Source of the DNA: Streptomyces malachitofuscus
Lineage (GTDB): Bacteria; Actinomycetota; Actinomycetes; Streptomycetales; Streptomycetaceae
Direction: 5' to 3'
Length of the DNA stretch: 64,000 nucleotides
Assembly (NCBI RefSeq): GCF_014650055.1
Contig: NZ_BMUF01000008.1
Span: 248,001 to 312,000, forward strand
The notes below the pieces were generated by a model. The model saw nothing but the letters and a program-made list of their open reading frames with translations, ran no database searches and was not told where the DNA came from. The position numbers were made by a program, and so were the translations under genes. Below are positions 8,056 to 16,996 of this stretch, in pieces (positions within the stretch are counted from its first letter, which is position 1; each line of letters opens with the position of its first letter).

Positions 8056-8952
8056 CTACTCGTCTTCGAAGATCTCTTCGGCCGTCGGGGCCGTGACGGC
8101 CCGCCGGTGCCAGTGGCGCAGGATCTCGAGGTCGTCGCAGCCGGTGACGCGTTCACGGACGGCTTCGGGGATGTCGATGCCGCGTACTTCCAGGATGTCG
8201 AGGACGTCCTCGGCAGCACGCTGAGCTCGCCCCTCGGCACGGCCCTCGGCACGCCCCTCGTTGCGGATTTCCTCGGAGAGGTCGGACTTGTAAAAGGAGA
8301 GGTCCACGGCCACCAGTTTCCTCCACAGTTGTGCTGCCGGGTGCTTGCCCAGGCCTTGTGCGACGAGTTCGATGATCGGGCCGACGATGTCCTGCGGCGC
8401 GTCCCGCAGGACGGTCGTCATGGATTTCAGTATGGCCCCGGCGTCCGGATGCGTGGCATGGGTGATCGCGGACAGCGTGGCGAGGGCCAGGTCTTTGCGG
8501 ACTTCGGCCGGGTTGGTGAGCACCGGCATGTTGTGCGGTCCCGCGACCAGCGGCCGCAGGGTCAGCAACGGCCACTGACGCGGGCCGAAGCTGACTTCGC
8601 GTGCGGCCCATTCCGCCGTGGCGCGGTCCTGGCAGACGACCAGCAGCAGCGGCTGGAGCCGGTACTTGTTGAGCATGTAGGAGGCGTAATACGCCCAGCT
8701 GGCGGGCTTGTCAGGGTTCTTCCCGCTCTGGGCCTCGACCGCGAGGAGCAGCGGCTCCCCGTCCTTCGGGTCCAGCCGCAGGAGGGTGTCCACACGGCGC
8801 TCGACGGGGCTGGTCTCGGTGAGGTCGTTGGGCAGGACGGTGACCGAGGCGGGTGTGGGCAAGTCGATGCCGAGCACCTCGGACACTCCGGAGAAGAGGT
8901 TCGGGTACTGCTGGAAGATGCGGTGCATCGCCTCGTGGGGCGAGCTGACCAT
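8056..8952 (-). CDS. Rpn/PD-(D/E)XK nuclease-like protein
   Basis: 298 residues from ATG 8952 (MVSSPHEAMHRIFQQYPNLF). Residues 50-115 show a DTLLRLDP...LLLAVEAQSGKNPDKPASW pattern: an acidic residue, then E-x-Q with a following Lys, as in PD-(D/E)XK nucleases of the Rpn (recombination-promoting nuclease/transposase_31) type. A WAYYASYMLNKYRLQPLLLV helix-strand unit follows. The C-terminal third has a short tandem EGRA repeat (about residues 230-242) and then RAAEDVLDILEVRG, as in many Rpn-like proteins. Streptomyces genomes carry many paralogues annotated only as hypothetical. The nuclease role is inferred and no activity is established for this subgroup. Confidence 0.65.
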   Translation of the reverse strand: MVSSPHEAMHRIFQQYPNLFSGVSEVLGIDLPTPASVTVLPNDLTETSPVERRVDTLLRLDPKDGEPLLLAVEAQSGKNPDKPASWAYYASYMLNKYRLQPLLLVVCQDRATAEWAAREVSFGPRQWPLLTLRPLVAGPHNMPVLTNPAEVRKDLALATLSAITHATHPDAGAILKSMTTVLRDAPQDIVGPIIELVAQGLGKHPAAQLWRKLVAVDLSFYKSDLSEEIRNEGRAEGRAEGRAQRAAEDVLDILEVRGIDIPEAVRERVTGCDDLEILRHWHRRAVTAPTAEEIFEDE

Positions 8953-9294
8953 ACGGATTCCTGTGGCTGTGACGTAGTGAGCGGTGGGTATGCCTCTGGC
9001 ATATGTGCACCTGGGGTTCTGCGGGGAGCGTATGAGAGTCAATCGGCCTGGCAGGAGCGCAATGGGTGATGTTCACCCGTGCGAGTGAGTGTGCGGCGTG
9101 GGCGACAGAGTGTGCTTTCCGCAGGTCAGGACGGTGATGGATCGAGCTCAGCGCATACGGTCTTGCGGGGGACCGGTCCGAGATCCACGCCCCAGCGGTG
9201 GGCGTCGCTGCGCGACCTCGGCGGTGCGGTGGGGCAGGTCCCGGTCACGCGTCCAGTTCGCGGCGAGCAACCGGGCGAGGGTGCGCCGCGAGGA
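8953..9294. other. Gap between nuclease-like gene and metG terminator
   Basis: 342 bases without a credible gene. Short open frames here lack ribosome sites and third-position GC bias. It presumably holds the promoter of the nuclease-like gene (left end). Nothing else was recognised. Confidence 0.6.
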
Positions 9295-9325
9295 GAGGCC
9301 CGCAAGCACGATGCTTCCGGGCCTC
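9295..9325 (-). terminator. Likely metG terminator
   Basis: GAGGCCCG (9295-9302) pairs with CGGGCCTC (9318-9325), with an inner AGC/GCT pair extending the stem. It lies 35 bases beyond the metG stop. There is no U-run, as is common in Streptomyces. Confidence 0.6.
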
Positions 9326-9359
9326 CTCGTTCGTGGGGCGGTGACGGTGGTTCGGACCC

Positions 9360-11075
9360 TTACTGGTCCGAGCCGCCGAAGCGCTCCTTGTAGATCTCCA
9401 GGTCATCCTCGGTGATCTTCGCGAAGAGAACCGGGGGGACCGTGAACGGGGTACCGGCCGGGACGGTGGTGAGGGATCGGGCCTCTTCCGGGGTCACCCA
9501 CGTCGCGGTGTCGTCCTTCAGGGCGAAGGCCGACCGCATCGCCTCGGCGGAGGCCGGGATGAAGGGCTCGGAGACCACCGCGTAGAGGTGAATGAGGTTC
9601 ATCGCCGTGCGGAGCGTGAGGGCCGCGCCCTCCTTGTTCGTCTTGATCTCCAGCCAGGGCGCCTTCTCCTCCAGATAGGAGTTGCCGGCCGACCACAGGG
9701 CGCGCAGCGCCGCCGCCGCCTTGCGGAACTGGATGGCCTCCATGTGCTCCTCGTACTCGGCGAGGAGGCGGGCGATCTCCGCCCCGAGTTTCGACTCGGC
9801 CTCGCCGGGCTGGGCGCCCGTCGGGACCTCGTCGCCGAAGCGCTTGCGGGAGAAGGACAGGACACGGTTGACGAAGTTGCCGAGCGTGTCCGCCAGATCC
9901 TTGTTCACGGTGGCCGTGAAGTGCTCCCACGTGAAGGACGAGTCGTCCGACTCGGGGGCGTTGGCCATCATGAAGTAGCGCCAGTAGTCGGCGGGCAGGA
10001 TCTCCAGCGCGTCGTGCGTGAAGACGCCGCGCCGCTGCGAAGTGGAGAACTTCCCGCCGTAGTAGTTCAGCCAGTTGAAGGCCTTGATGACGTCGACCTT
10101 CTTCCACGGCGAACGGGTGCCCAGCAGGGTCGCCGGGAACATCACGCTGTGGAAGGGGACATTGTCCTTGCCCATGAACTGCGTGTAGTGGACGTCGGCG
10201 TCCGACTCCCACCACCAGGAACGCCAGTCACGGTGCTCCGGGTCCTTGTCCGCCCACTCCTTCGTGGCGCCGATGTACTCGATCGGGGCGTCGAACCAGA
10301 CGTAGAAGACCTTGCCCTCGGCGGCCAGGTCCGGCCAGGTGTCCGCCGGGACCGGCACACCCCAGTCCAGGTCACGGGTGATCGCCCGGTCGTGCAGTCC
10401 TTCCGTGAGCCACTTGCGCGCGATGGAGGAGGCGAGGACGGGCCAGTTGTCGGCCCGCTCGTCGACCCAGGCCTCGACCTCGCCGGCGAGCGCCGACTGG
10501 AGGAGGAAGAGGTGCTTGGTCTCGCGGACCTCGAGGTCGCTGCTGCCGCTGATCGCCGAGCGCGCGTCGATCAGGTCCGTCGGGTCCAGGACGCGCGTGC
10601 AGTTCTCGCACTGGTCACCGCGGGCCTTGTCGTAGCCGCAGTGCGGACAGGTGCCGATGATGTAGCGGTCGGGCAGGAAGCGGGCGTCGGCGTTCGAGTA
10701 CACCTGGCGGATCGACCGCTCCTCGATGAACCCGTTCGCCTTCAGCTCCCGCGCGATCTCCTGCGTGATCTCGTGGTTCTGCGGCGAGGAGCTGCGCCCG
10801 AAGTAGTCGAAGGCCAGGCCGAAGCCGTCGTAGACCGCCTTCTGGGCTTCGTGCGCCTGCGCACAGAACTCGTCGACCGGGATGCCCTGCTCCTTGGCGG
10901 CCAGCTCGGCAGGGGTGCCGTGCTCGTCGGTCGCGCAGATGTAGAGGACCTCGTGACCACGCTGACGGAGATAGCGGGAGTGGACGTCCGCCGGGAGCAT
11001 CGACCCCACCATGTTGCCCAGGTGCTTGATCCCGTTGATGTACGGAAGGGCGCTGGTGATGAGATGTCGAGCCAT
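9360..11075 (-). CDS. metG: Methionyl-tRNA synthetase
   Basis: 571 residues from ATG 11075 (MARHLITSALPYINGIKHLGN). A class I synthetase that charges tRNA-Met, including the initiator. Seen: HIGH-type signature HLGN (about residues 17-20), zinc knuckle CPHCGYDKARGDQCENC (about 143-159), the WFDAPIEYI segment, and a KMSKS-equivalent KFSTSQ (about 345-350), the variant typical of the archaeal/actinobacterial-like MetRS branch. The C-terminal helical anticodon domain is present; there is no EMAP/Trbp111 tail. Upstream codons to 11213 are open but lack family similarity. The gene is separated from the vWA gene by 166 bases and probably has its own promoter there. Confidence 0.97.
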   Translation of the reverse strand: MARHLITSALPYINGIKHLGNMVGSMLPADVHSRYLRQRGHEVLYICATDEHGTPAELAAKEQGIPVDEFCAQAHEAQKAVYDGFGLAFDYFGRSSSPQNHEITQEIARELKANGFIEERSIRQVYSNADARFLPDRYIIGTCPHCGYDKARGDQCENCTRVLDPTDLIDARSAISGSSDLEVRETKHLFLLQSALAGEVEAWVDERADNWPVLASSIARKWLTEGLHDRAITRDLDWGVPVPADTWPDLAAEGKVFYVWFDAPIEYIGATKEWADKDPEHRDWRSWWWESDADVHYTQFMGKDNVPFHSVMFPATLLGTRSPWKKVDVIKAFNWLNYYGGKFSTSQRRGVFTHDALEILPADYWRYFMMANAPESDDSSFTWEHFTATVNKDLADTLGNFVNRVLSFSRKRFGDEVPTGAQPGEAESKLGAEIARLLAEYEEHMEAIQFRKAAAALRALWSAGNSYLEEKAPWLEIKTNKEGAALTLRTAMNLIHLYAVVSEPFIPASAEAMRSAFALKDDTATWVTPEEARSLTTVPAGTPFTVPPVLFAKITEDDLEIYKERFGGSDQ

Positions 11076-11241
11076 CGCGGGCTGCTCCCGGGTCGGTACG
11101 TGGTGACGATCGTCGGCTGTCGGGTCGTCTACGAACCTTGAAATCCTAGCTGAAACGGGAGGGCCGCCCGCTTCCCGTTTTACGTGCCGGGAAGGGGCGG
11201 CCCTGGGGGGCACGGAGCGACGGCCCTGCCCTACGGGCGCG

Positions 11242-12657
11242 CTACGGGCGCCAGGCGGCCAGGACGCCCTCGTAGAGCTCCTTGTCCGTGAGCTCGCGGG
11301 GGGTGGGGCCCGCGTGGAAGAAGGAGGTGTTCTCCGTCTTCAGCTTGCGGAGGTAGTCGAAGGCCTTGTTGTCGTGCTCCCCGAAGGCGACGAAGGAGAA
11401 GAACACGTCGGGGTGGTTCTTCGCCGCGTCGGTGAGGGCCTGGGTGGCCGGGGTCTTGGCGTCGGGGGCGCCGTCCGTCTGGAAGACGACCAGGGCGGGG
11501 GTGCCGGCCGGCTCCTTGGCGTGCTGCGCGAGGACCGCCTCGACGGCGGCGTGGTAGCTGGTACGGCCCATGCGGCCGAGGCCGGCGTGCAACTCGTCGA
11601 TCTTGTTCTCGTGGTCGTTGAGGGTCAGCTCACCGGTGCCGTCGAGTTCGGTGGAGAAGAACGTGACGTGGAGGGTGGACTCCGTGTCGACGTGGGCGGC
11701 GAGGGCGAGGGTCTGCTCGGCGAGGGCCTGGGCGGAGCCGTCCTTGTAGTACGGGCGCATGCTCGCGGAGCGGTCGAGGACGAGGTAGACCTTGGCGCGG
11801 GTGCCGGTGAGGTCGTGCTTCTTGAGGGTGGCGCCGGCGGCCTTGTAGGCGGTGGTGAGGGTGGTGTTGCGGAGCTTTGTGGCGGGCGTGGCGGGTTTGG
11901 CCGCGGCGGGCTGGGCGGGGGGTTCCTCGGCCTCGCCTTCGGCTTCGGCCGGGGCTTCGTTCCCACCCGCACCGGTGCCGGTGGCCGCGGCGGGTGCGGC
12001 GGCTGTCGGTTCGGCCTCGCCTTCGGCTTCGGCCGGGGCTTCGTTCCCACCCGCACCGCCCGTGCTGCTTTCGTCGTCGGGTGCGGGTGGCCCCTGTGGG
12101 GTCTCCTCGCCGTCGGCGGCCGCGGGTGCGTCCTCGGTGGTCTCCGGTTCGGGCTTCGGCTCCGGCTCGGGGGCGGGCTGCGGGGCGGGTTCTGCCGCGG
12201 CCTCCGGCTCGGGTTCGGGCTTCGGCTCGGGGGCGGTCTCTGCCGCGGCCTCCGGCTCGGCCTTCGGCTCGGGTTCGGGGGTGGGTTCTGCCTTGGCCTT
12301 GGGGGCAGGGGCTGCCTGCGGCTTCGGCTTCGGCTCGGGTTCTGCCTCTGCCCGGGGGGCGGGGGGCGGGGTGTCCTCCGAGCGGGTGGGGCTGGGGACC
12401 GCGATGTTGTCGAATGCGGCGCTGACGAGGTCGTGCTCGTCGCGCGGTTCCGGGACCGAAGGCGCGGCCTGTGCCGGGGTCGGTTCCGGGGAGGGGGACG
12501 GAATCGTCGGGGACGCCGCGGGTTCCGGGGTCGGTTCGGGCGATGTCGGAGCGGCCGTTTCCGTCGCCTCGGCGGCCGGTGCCGCACCCTCCGCTTCGGC
12601 GGTCCTCGCTTTGCGTGACCGTCCGAACGCGTTCCGCAGGAGAGTGAGAATGCCCAT
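11242..12657 (-). CDS. vWA-domain protein with long acidic Pro/Ala/Glu linker (TerY-like)
   Basis: 471 residues from ATG 12657 (MGILTLLRNAFGRSRKART). Residues 20-285 are low-complexity Pro/Ala/Glu, including two exact copies of a 16-codon unit (see repeat). Residues 290-471 form a von Willebrand A domain: VYLVLDRSASM supplies the DxSxS MIDAS metal site, and VVFQTDGAPD the second acidic loop. This resembles the vWA proteins of tellurium-resistance/phosphate-stress clusters (TerY, TerF). No ter gene is adjacent. It probably makes a metal-dependent protein-protein contact; the partner is unknown. The linker length is likely to vary between strains. Confidence 0.85.
   Translation of the reverse strand: MGILTLLRNAFGRSRKARTAEAEGAAPAAEATETAAPTSPEPTPEPAASPTIPSPSPEPTPAQAAPSVPEPRDEHDLVSAAFDNIAVPSPTRSEDTPPPAPRAEAEPEPKPKPQAAPAPKAKAEPTPEPEPKAEPEAAAETAPEPKPEPEPEAAAEPAPQPAPEPEPKPEPETTEDAPAAADGEETPQGPPAPDDESSTGGAGGNEAPAEAEGEAEPTAAAPAAATGTGAGGNEAPAEAEGEAEEPPAQPAAAKPATPATKLRNTTLTTAYKAAGATLKKHDLTGTRAKVYLVLDRSASMRPYYKDGSAQALAEQTLALAAHVDTESTLHVTFFSTELDGTGELTLNDHENKIDELHAGLGRMGRTSYHAAVEAVLAQHAKEPAGTPALVVFQTDGAPDAKTPATQALTDAAKNHPDVFFSFVAFGEHDNKAFDYLRKLKTENTSFFHAGPTPRELTDKELYEGVLAAWRP
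11927..12058 (-). repeat. Exact 48-bp direct repeat inside the vWA gene linker
   Basis: Copies at 11927-11974 and 12011-12058 are identical over 48 bases, 84 bases apart, and encode the same GGNEAPAEAEGEAE unit twice. Period and unit are multiples of three, so recombination would add or remove codons without a frameshift. Confidence 0.9.
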
Positions 12658-12844
12658 GTGCGCAACCCTTCGCGTGAGTTGATGCCCGTCAATCCCTGGC
12701 CAGGACGGACACGTAAGGTTAGCGGCCCGTAAGGGCGATCTTGGGCAGGGTTGGGTTTGCGGAATCGTATATGTCAAGGGGGCGATTCGGCCCCCGGACG
12801 ACGATCCGTGACCACCCTGTGCAACTTCCTTGATGCTGCCGCAG

Positions 12845-12866
12845 GTTCACCCGCCGTTCATCAGGA
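12845..12866 (+). promoter_or_regulatory. PHO box (PhoP-binding direct repeats)
   Basis: Two adjacent 11-base units, GTTCACCCGCC (12845-12855) and GTTCATCAGGA (12856-12866). They match the Streptomyces PhoP direct-repeat consensus (GTTCACC-type, 11-base period), 68 bases before the start of a PhoX-type phosphatase. The phosphate-starvation logic fits the gene. Confidence 0.8.
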
Positions 12867-12934
12867 TGCCCGGCTACCGCACATATGTGCTCCTACGGTC
12901 TCGCTGACACCACGGGCACCCAAGGAGAGAACAC

Positions 12935-15010
12935 GTGCGAAAGCTGCTGCCGTTGATCGGAACGCCGTCCGGTTCCCACCCCGGCGGCCGGTCCGCCATG
13001 ACCTGTCGTTTCCGGTGTGGTGACGCCTGTTTCCACGAGGTGCCCAACACCAGCTCCAACGAGTACGTCGGTGACGTCATCGCCGGCGCCCTCAGCCGCC
13101 GGTCCATGATGCGCGCCGCCGCGGTCGTCACCGTCACTGCGGCGGGCGCCGGGGCGGTCGGTGTCGCGGCCGCCCCCGAGGCGCAGGCGGCGCCCGCCGC
13201 CACCCGCCACGGCCACCACCACAAGCCCAAGGGCGCCCGCGGTCTGCGGTTCACGCCCGTCGCGCCGAACACCGACGACGCCGTCACCGTGCCGGAGGGC
13301 TACCGGCAGAACGTCGTCATCCGCTGGGGCGAGCCCATCCTGCGCGGTGCGCCCGCCTTCGACCCGGAGCGGCAGAGCGCCCAGGCGCAGGCCGGACAGT
13401 TCGGGTACAACTGTGACTTCCTCGCCCTGCTGCCGCTGCGCGGCGAGCGCGGCCGGCAGCTGCTGGTCGCCAACCACGAGTACACCGACGAAGTCCTGAT
13501 GTTCCGGGACTACGACCCGGAGAACCCGACCCGCGAGCAGGTGGAGATCGCCTGGGCCGCGCACGGGCTCGCCGTGGTCGCCGTCGAGGAGGAGCGGCGC
13601 AGCGGCAGACTGACGCCCGTCCCCCGCCACCACCTCAACCGGCGGCTCACCGCCACCACCGAGTTCCGGCTCACCGGCCCCGTCGCCGGGTCCGACCTGG
13701 TGAAGACCTCCGCAGACCCGAGCGGTACGAAGGTGCTCGGCACGCTCAACAACTGCGCGGGCGGCACCACGCCCTGGGGCACGACCCTGCACGGCGAGGA
13801 GAACTTCAACCAGTACTTCGCCCACGGCAGCAGCGCGACCGACAAGCGGTACGGCATCGGCACCGGAGCCACCGAGCGCAAGTGGGAGAGGTTCGACAAG
13901 CGCTTCGACCTCGCCCAGGAGCCGAACGAGGCGCACCGCTTCGGCTACGTCGTCGAGCTCGATCCGTACGACCCCGACTCCACTCCGCGCAAGCACACCG
14001 CGCTGGGCCGGTTCAAGCACGAGGGCGCGACCGTGCGGCTGACGCACGACGGACGCCCGGTCGTCTACACCGGCGACGACGAGCGGTTCGACTACTTCTA
14101 CAAGTTCGTCGGCAGCAAGCGGATGCGGCACGGGAACAGCCGCTGGGCGCGGGAGCACAACCTCTCGCTGCTCGACGAGGGCACGCTGTACGTCGCCAAG
14201 CTGACCGGTGACTCGCCCGCCCACGAGATCGACGGCACGGGCAGGCTGCCCGAGGACGGCGAGTTCGACGGCAGCGGACGGTGGATCCCGCTGGCCACCG
14301 CCACCGCCGACGGCGCCGTCTCGCACGTCGAGGGCATGACCGCCGAGGAGGTCTTCGTCTTCACGCGCCTCGCCGGTGACAAGGTGGGCGCCACCAAGAT
14401 GGACCGGCCCGAGGACATCGAGCCCAACCCGGTCACCGGCAAGGTGTACGTCGCCCTCACCAACAACTCCAACCGGGGCAAGGACGGTCAAGCCGCCGCC
14501 GACGAGGCCAACCCGCGCAACGCCAACAAGCACGGCCACGTCCTGGAGCTGACCGAGCGCTGGAACCGGCCGGACAGCACCACGTTCGCCTGGTCGCTGT
14601 TCCTGGTCGCCGGTGACCCGGAGGACCCGGCGACGTACTTCGCCGGGTTCCCGAAGGACTCCGTCAGTCCGATCTCCTGCCCGGACAACGTCGCCTTCGA
14701 CGACCACGGCAACCTGTGGATCTCCACCGACGGCAGCGCCCTCGGCTCCCACGACGGCCTCTTTGGCGTCGCCACGCGCGGCGACCGGCGCGGTGAGCTG
14801 AAGCAGTTCCTCACCGTGCCGAACGGTGCGGAGACCTGCGGCCCGGTCATCCAGGACCGGCGGGTCCTGGTCGCCGTGCAGCACCCGGGCGAGGTCGACG
14901 GGGCGACCGTCGACAGCCCGGCGAGCACCTGGCCCGACGGGCCCGGCACCTACGTCCGGCCCGCCGTGGTCGCGGTGTGGCGCGCGGACGGGCGGGACAT
15001 CGGCGTCTGA
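12935..15010 (+). CDS. PhoX-family (DUF839) secreted alkaline phosphatase-like protein
   Basis: 691 residues from GTG 12935, with an AAGGAGAG ribosome site at 12921-12928. Residues 50-85 hold a twin-arginine-type signal (LSRRSMMRAAAV, hydrophobic run, cleavage near AQA), later than usual, as in other PhoX proteins. The catalytic region (about 100-690) has the PhoX hallmarks: NHEYTDEVLMF (about 183), GTLNNCAGGTTPWGTTLHGEEN (about 270-290), GYVVELDPYDP, and WISTDGS near the end. PhoX enzymes use iron and calcium to release phosphate from organic esters outside the cell. The upstream PHO box predicts induction on phosphate starvation. The family call is strong; activity is inferred. Confidence 0.92.
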   Translation: MRKLLPLIGTPSGSHPGGRSAMTCRFRCGDACFHEVPNTSSNEYVGDVIAGALSRRSMMRAAAVVTVTAAGAGAVGVAAAPEAQAAPAATRHGHHHKPKGARGLRFTPVAPNTDDAVTVPEGYRQNVVIRWGEPILRGAPAFDPERQSAQAQAGQFGYNCDFLALLPLRGERGRQLLVANHEYTDEVLMFRDYDPENPTREQVEIAWAAHGLAVVAVEEERRSGRLTPVPRHHLNRRLTATTEFRLTGPVAGSDLVKTSADPSGTKVLGTLNNCAGGTTPWGTTLHGEENFNQYFAHGSSATDKRYGIGTGATERKWERFDKRFDLAQEPNEAHRFGYVVELDPYDPDSTPRKHTALGRFKHEGATVRLTHDGRPVVYTGDDERFDYFYKFVGSKRMRHGNSRWAREHNLSLLDEGTLYVAKLTGDSPAHEIDGTGRLPEDGEFDGSGRWIPLATATADGAVSHVEGMTAEEVFVFTRLAGDKVGATKMDRPEDIEPNPVTGKVYVALTNNSNRGKDGQAAADEANPRNANKHGHVLELTERWNRPDSTTFAWSLFLVAGDPEDPATYFAGFPKDSVSPISCPDNVAFDDHGNLWISTDGSALGSHDGLFGVATRGDRRGELKQFLTVPNGAETCGPVIQDRRVLVAVQHPGEVDGATVDSPASTWPDGPGTYVRPAVVAVWRADGRDIGV

Positions 15011-15025
15011 CGCCGGTCCGACACG

Positions 15026-15042
15026 GTCCGACACGGTCGGAC
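15026..15042. terminator. Bidirectional terminator between phoX-like and LysR genes
   Basis: GTCCGAC (15026-15032) pairs with GTCGGAC (15036-15042). It is embedded in a short tandem repeat of GGTCCGACAC between two convergent genes only 58 bases apart. Confidence 0.6.
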
Positions 15043-15068
15043 ACCGGGAGCGGCCGGGGGGGCCTCCG

Positions 15069-15992
15069 TCAGGGGCCGGGCACCAGCTCCTCCAGCCACT
15101 CCCGGTACGCCGGTGCCTGGCGCGCCACCTCCCGGTAGGCGTCGGCCAGGTCGGGATAGACGCCCTCCAGCTCCGTGTCCGTGCGGGCCGCCAGCAGCAG
15201 CCGTACGCCGAGCGGATCGCCGTACAGCCGGCGGACCGCCGTCTCGGGTCGGGAGGGCGACGTCGGCTGGCACACGGTGACGACCTCGCCGGTGGCGACG
15301 AGGGACGCGGCGGTGTGGTAGTCGCCGTGCAGCACGCGCGGGCTGATCCCCGCGGCGCGCAGCATCCGGCGTACGGCGTCCCACTCGCCGTCGACCGTCG
15401 GGTCGATCATCCAGCGGTCGCCGGCCAGGTCGGACAGGTGGACGACCGGGTGCGCGGCGGCCGGATGGTCGGCCGGCAGGGACACGAACTGCGGCTCGCG
15501 TTCGATGAGGACCCGGGTGCGCAGGCCCTCCGGGATGCGAAGCGGGCAGCCCTCCACCTCGTGCACGAACGCGACGTCGAGCTGTCCGTCGGCGACCATG
15601 CGCAGCAGCGCGTTGGCGGAGACGTCCATGTGCAGGGTGGGTTCCTGCCAGTGCCGGCGCAGTCGGCGCAGCCAGCCGGCCAGCGCCCGGCTCGCGGTGG
15701 AGCCGATGCGCAGCTGGCGGCCGCCGACGGCGGCGGCGCGGGCCTCGGTGACCAGGGAGCGCAGCTCGGTGACGAGCGGGCGGGCGCGGCTGAGCACCAG
15801 CCGGCCCAGTGGGGTGGGGCGGCATCCGGTGCGCGCGCGCACGAACAGGGCACCGCCCAGCTCCTGTTCGATGCGCCGCAACTGCGTGCTCAACGAGGGC
15901 TGGGCCACGCCGAGTTGGCGTGCGGCGCGGTGGAGACTGCCGGTGTCGGCAATCGCGCACAGCGCCCTGAGGTGCCTGACCTCGAGCTCCAT
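15069..15992 (-). CDS. LysR-family regulator, probable activator of the adjacent snapalysin gene
   Basis: 307 residues. The N-terminal winged helix (residues 1-65, MELEVRHLRALCAIADTGSL ... QPSLSTQLRRIEQELGG) is followed by a LysR substrate-binding domain with the usual LRIGSTASRAL and WQEPTLHMDV segments. It is transcribed away from the neutral protease gene across a 202-base gap. This is the arrangement known from S. coelicolor and S. lividans, where the LysR protein MprR/SnpR activates the small metalloprotease gene (snpA/mprA). The partner assignment therefore rests on gene order plus family precedent. The inducer is unknown. Confidence 0.88.
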   Translation of the reverse strand: MELEVRHLRALCAIADTGSLHRAARQLGVAQPSLSTQLRRIEQELGGALFVRARTGCRPTPLGRLVLSRARPLVTELRSLVTEARAAAVGGRQLRIGSTASRALAGWLRRLRRHWQEPTLHMDVSANALLRMVADGQLDVAFVHEVEGCPLRIPEGLRTRVLIEREPQFVSLPADHPAAAHPVVHLSDLAGDRWMIDPTVDGEWDAVRRMLRAAGISPRVLHGDYHTAASLVATGEVVTVCQPTSPSRPETAVRRLYGDPLGVRLLLAARTDTELEGVYPDLADAYREVARQAPAYREWLEELVPGP

Positions 15993-16194
15993 GCCCTGGG
16001 AGGGTAAGGCGGAAGTTCAGGTTTCACCAGACATACAAATCCCGCCCGTTCAGGCGGAGTCGGGCGGGCGCAACGGCATGGCCGGAGTCCGGCGATAACG
16101 CGGTCCTATCACCGGTTGCCATCATCACAGCCGCCGTGAGGGCGCGGACACTCACCGATGACATGTGACTCACCCCCACCACAAGGAGTCATCG
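15993..16194. promoter_or_regulatory. Divergent LysR/snapalysin control region
   Basis: 202 bases. It includes an interrupted palindrome CCCGCCCG (16041-16048) / CGGGCGGG (16061-16068) and a less GC-rich part (16020-16040) suited to the LysR promoter. The snapalysin ribosome site AAGGAG is at 16183-16188. A LysR operator is expected here but no single T-N11-A site stands out. Confidence 0.5.
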
Positions 16195-16881
16195 ATGCGC
16201 ATGCGCATGCCCATGTCCGTTCTCACCGCCGCGGGTCTGAGCCTCACGGCCCTCGGCCTCGGCACCGCCCCGGCCACGGCGGCCCCCGCCCCGCTCGACA
16301 CCGGTTCGCTCGCCTCGATCGCCGCGTACGACGGTTCCTCGGAGGAAGCGGCGGCGAACCGCGCGTTCTTCGAGGCCGTACTGAAGTCGGCGGCCGAGAA
16401 GCGGGCCGCGAACCCGTCGAGCGCGGCTGCCGTCACCGTCGTCTACAACGCCTCCCGGGCGCCTTCGTTCGCCACGCAGATAGCCCGCAGCGCGCAGATC
16501 TGGAACAGCTCGGTCTCGAACGTGAGACTCCAGGCCGGCACGTCGGGCGCGGACTTCTCGTACTACGAGGGCAACGACTCGCGCGGCTCGTACGCGTCCA
16601 CCGACGGTCACGGCCGGGGGTACATCTTCCTCGACTACCGGCAGAACCAGATCTACAACTCCACGCGCGTGACCGCGCACGAGACCGGACACGTGCTCGG
16701 TCTGCCGGACCACTACTCGGGGCCGTGCAGCGAGCTGATGTCCGGGGGCGGGCCCGGTCCGTCCTGCACCAACGCGTACCCCAACTCGGCGGAGCGGTCG
16801 CGGGTGAACCAGCTGTGGGCGAACGGGTTCGCTGCGGCGCTGGACAAGGCGGAGAAGGCGTTGCAGAAGTCGTCGCGGTAA
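16195..16881 (+). CDS. snpA: Snapalysin-type secreted zinc metalloprotease
   Basis: 228 residues from ATG 16195; AAGGAG lies 6 bases before it, whereas an in-frame ATG at 16165 has no site. A signal peptide (1-30, cut after ATAAPA) precedes a short propeptide. The catalytic domain has HETGHVLGLPDHYSG (about residues 163-177): the short metzincin-like HExxH-x5-D motif, with Asp as third zinc ligand, that defines snapalysin (M7, Streptomyces small neutral protease). The two cysteines in GPCSELMSGGGPGPSC form the family disulphide. The enzyme is extracellular and cleaves on the amino side of Tyr or Phe in known members. It is divergent from the LysR gene, which probably activates it. Confidence 0.93.
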   Translation: MRMRMPMSVLTAAGLSLTALGLGTAPATAAPAPLDTGSLASIAAYDGSSEEAAANRAFFEAVLKSAAEKRAANPSSAAAVTVVYNASRAPSFATQIARSAQIWNSSVSNVRLQAGTSGADFSYYEGNDSRGSYASTDGHGRGYIFLDYRQNQIYNSTRVTAHETGHVLGLPDHYSGPCSELMSGGGPGPSCTNAYPNSAERSRVNQLWANGFAAALDKAEKALQKSSR

Positions 16882-16965
16882 CCGGTAACTGGTAACCGCA
16901 CGGTGTTGTGGCGGCCGGGGGGTGTTGCGCAGCCCGGCGTTCGCGGGGTGCCGTCTGCGCCCACC

Positions 16966-16985
16966 CGTGCCGCCCCAGCGGCACG
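16966..16985. repeat. Dispersed intergenic hairpin element, copy 1 (probable terminator)
   Basis: CGTGCCGC (16966-16973) and GCGGCACG (16978-16985) form a tight hairpin between the convergent protease and EEP genes. The flanks (GCCCACC before, ACTGCCCGCAG after) recur at about 23847-23925, so it belongs to a small repeated intergenic family. Confidence 0.65.
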
Positions 16986-16996
16986 ACTGCCCGCAG

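Noticed and set aside
9079..9393. Small plus-strand frame before the metG end
   Set aside because: It overlaps the metG stop and its terminator, has no ribosome site and no third-position bias.
16879..16899. Triple GGTAAC repeat at the snapalysin stop
   Set aside because: Three 7-base direct copies, but not an inverted repeat; too short to interpret beyond chance.
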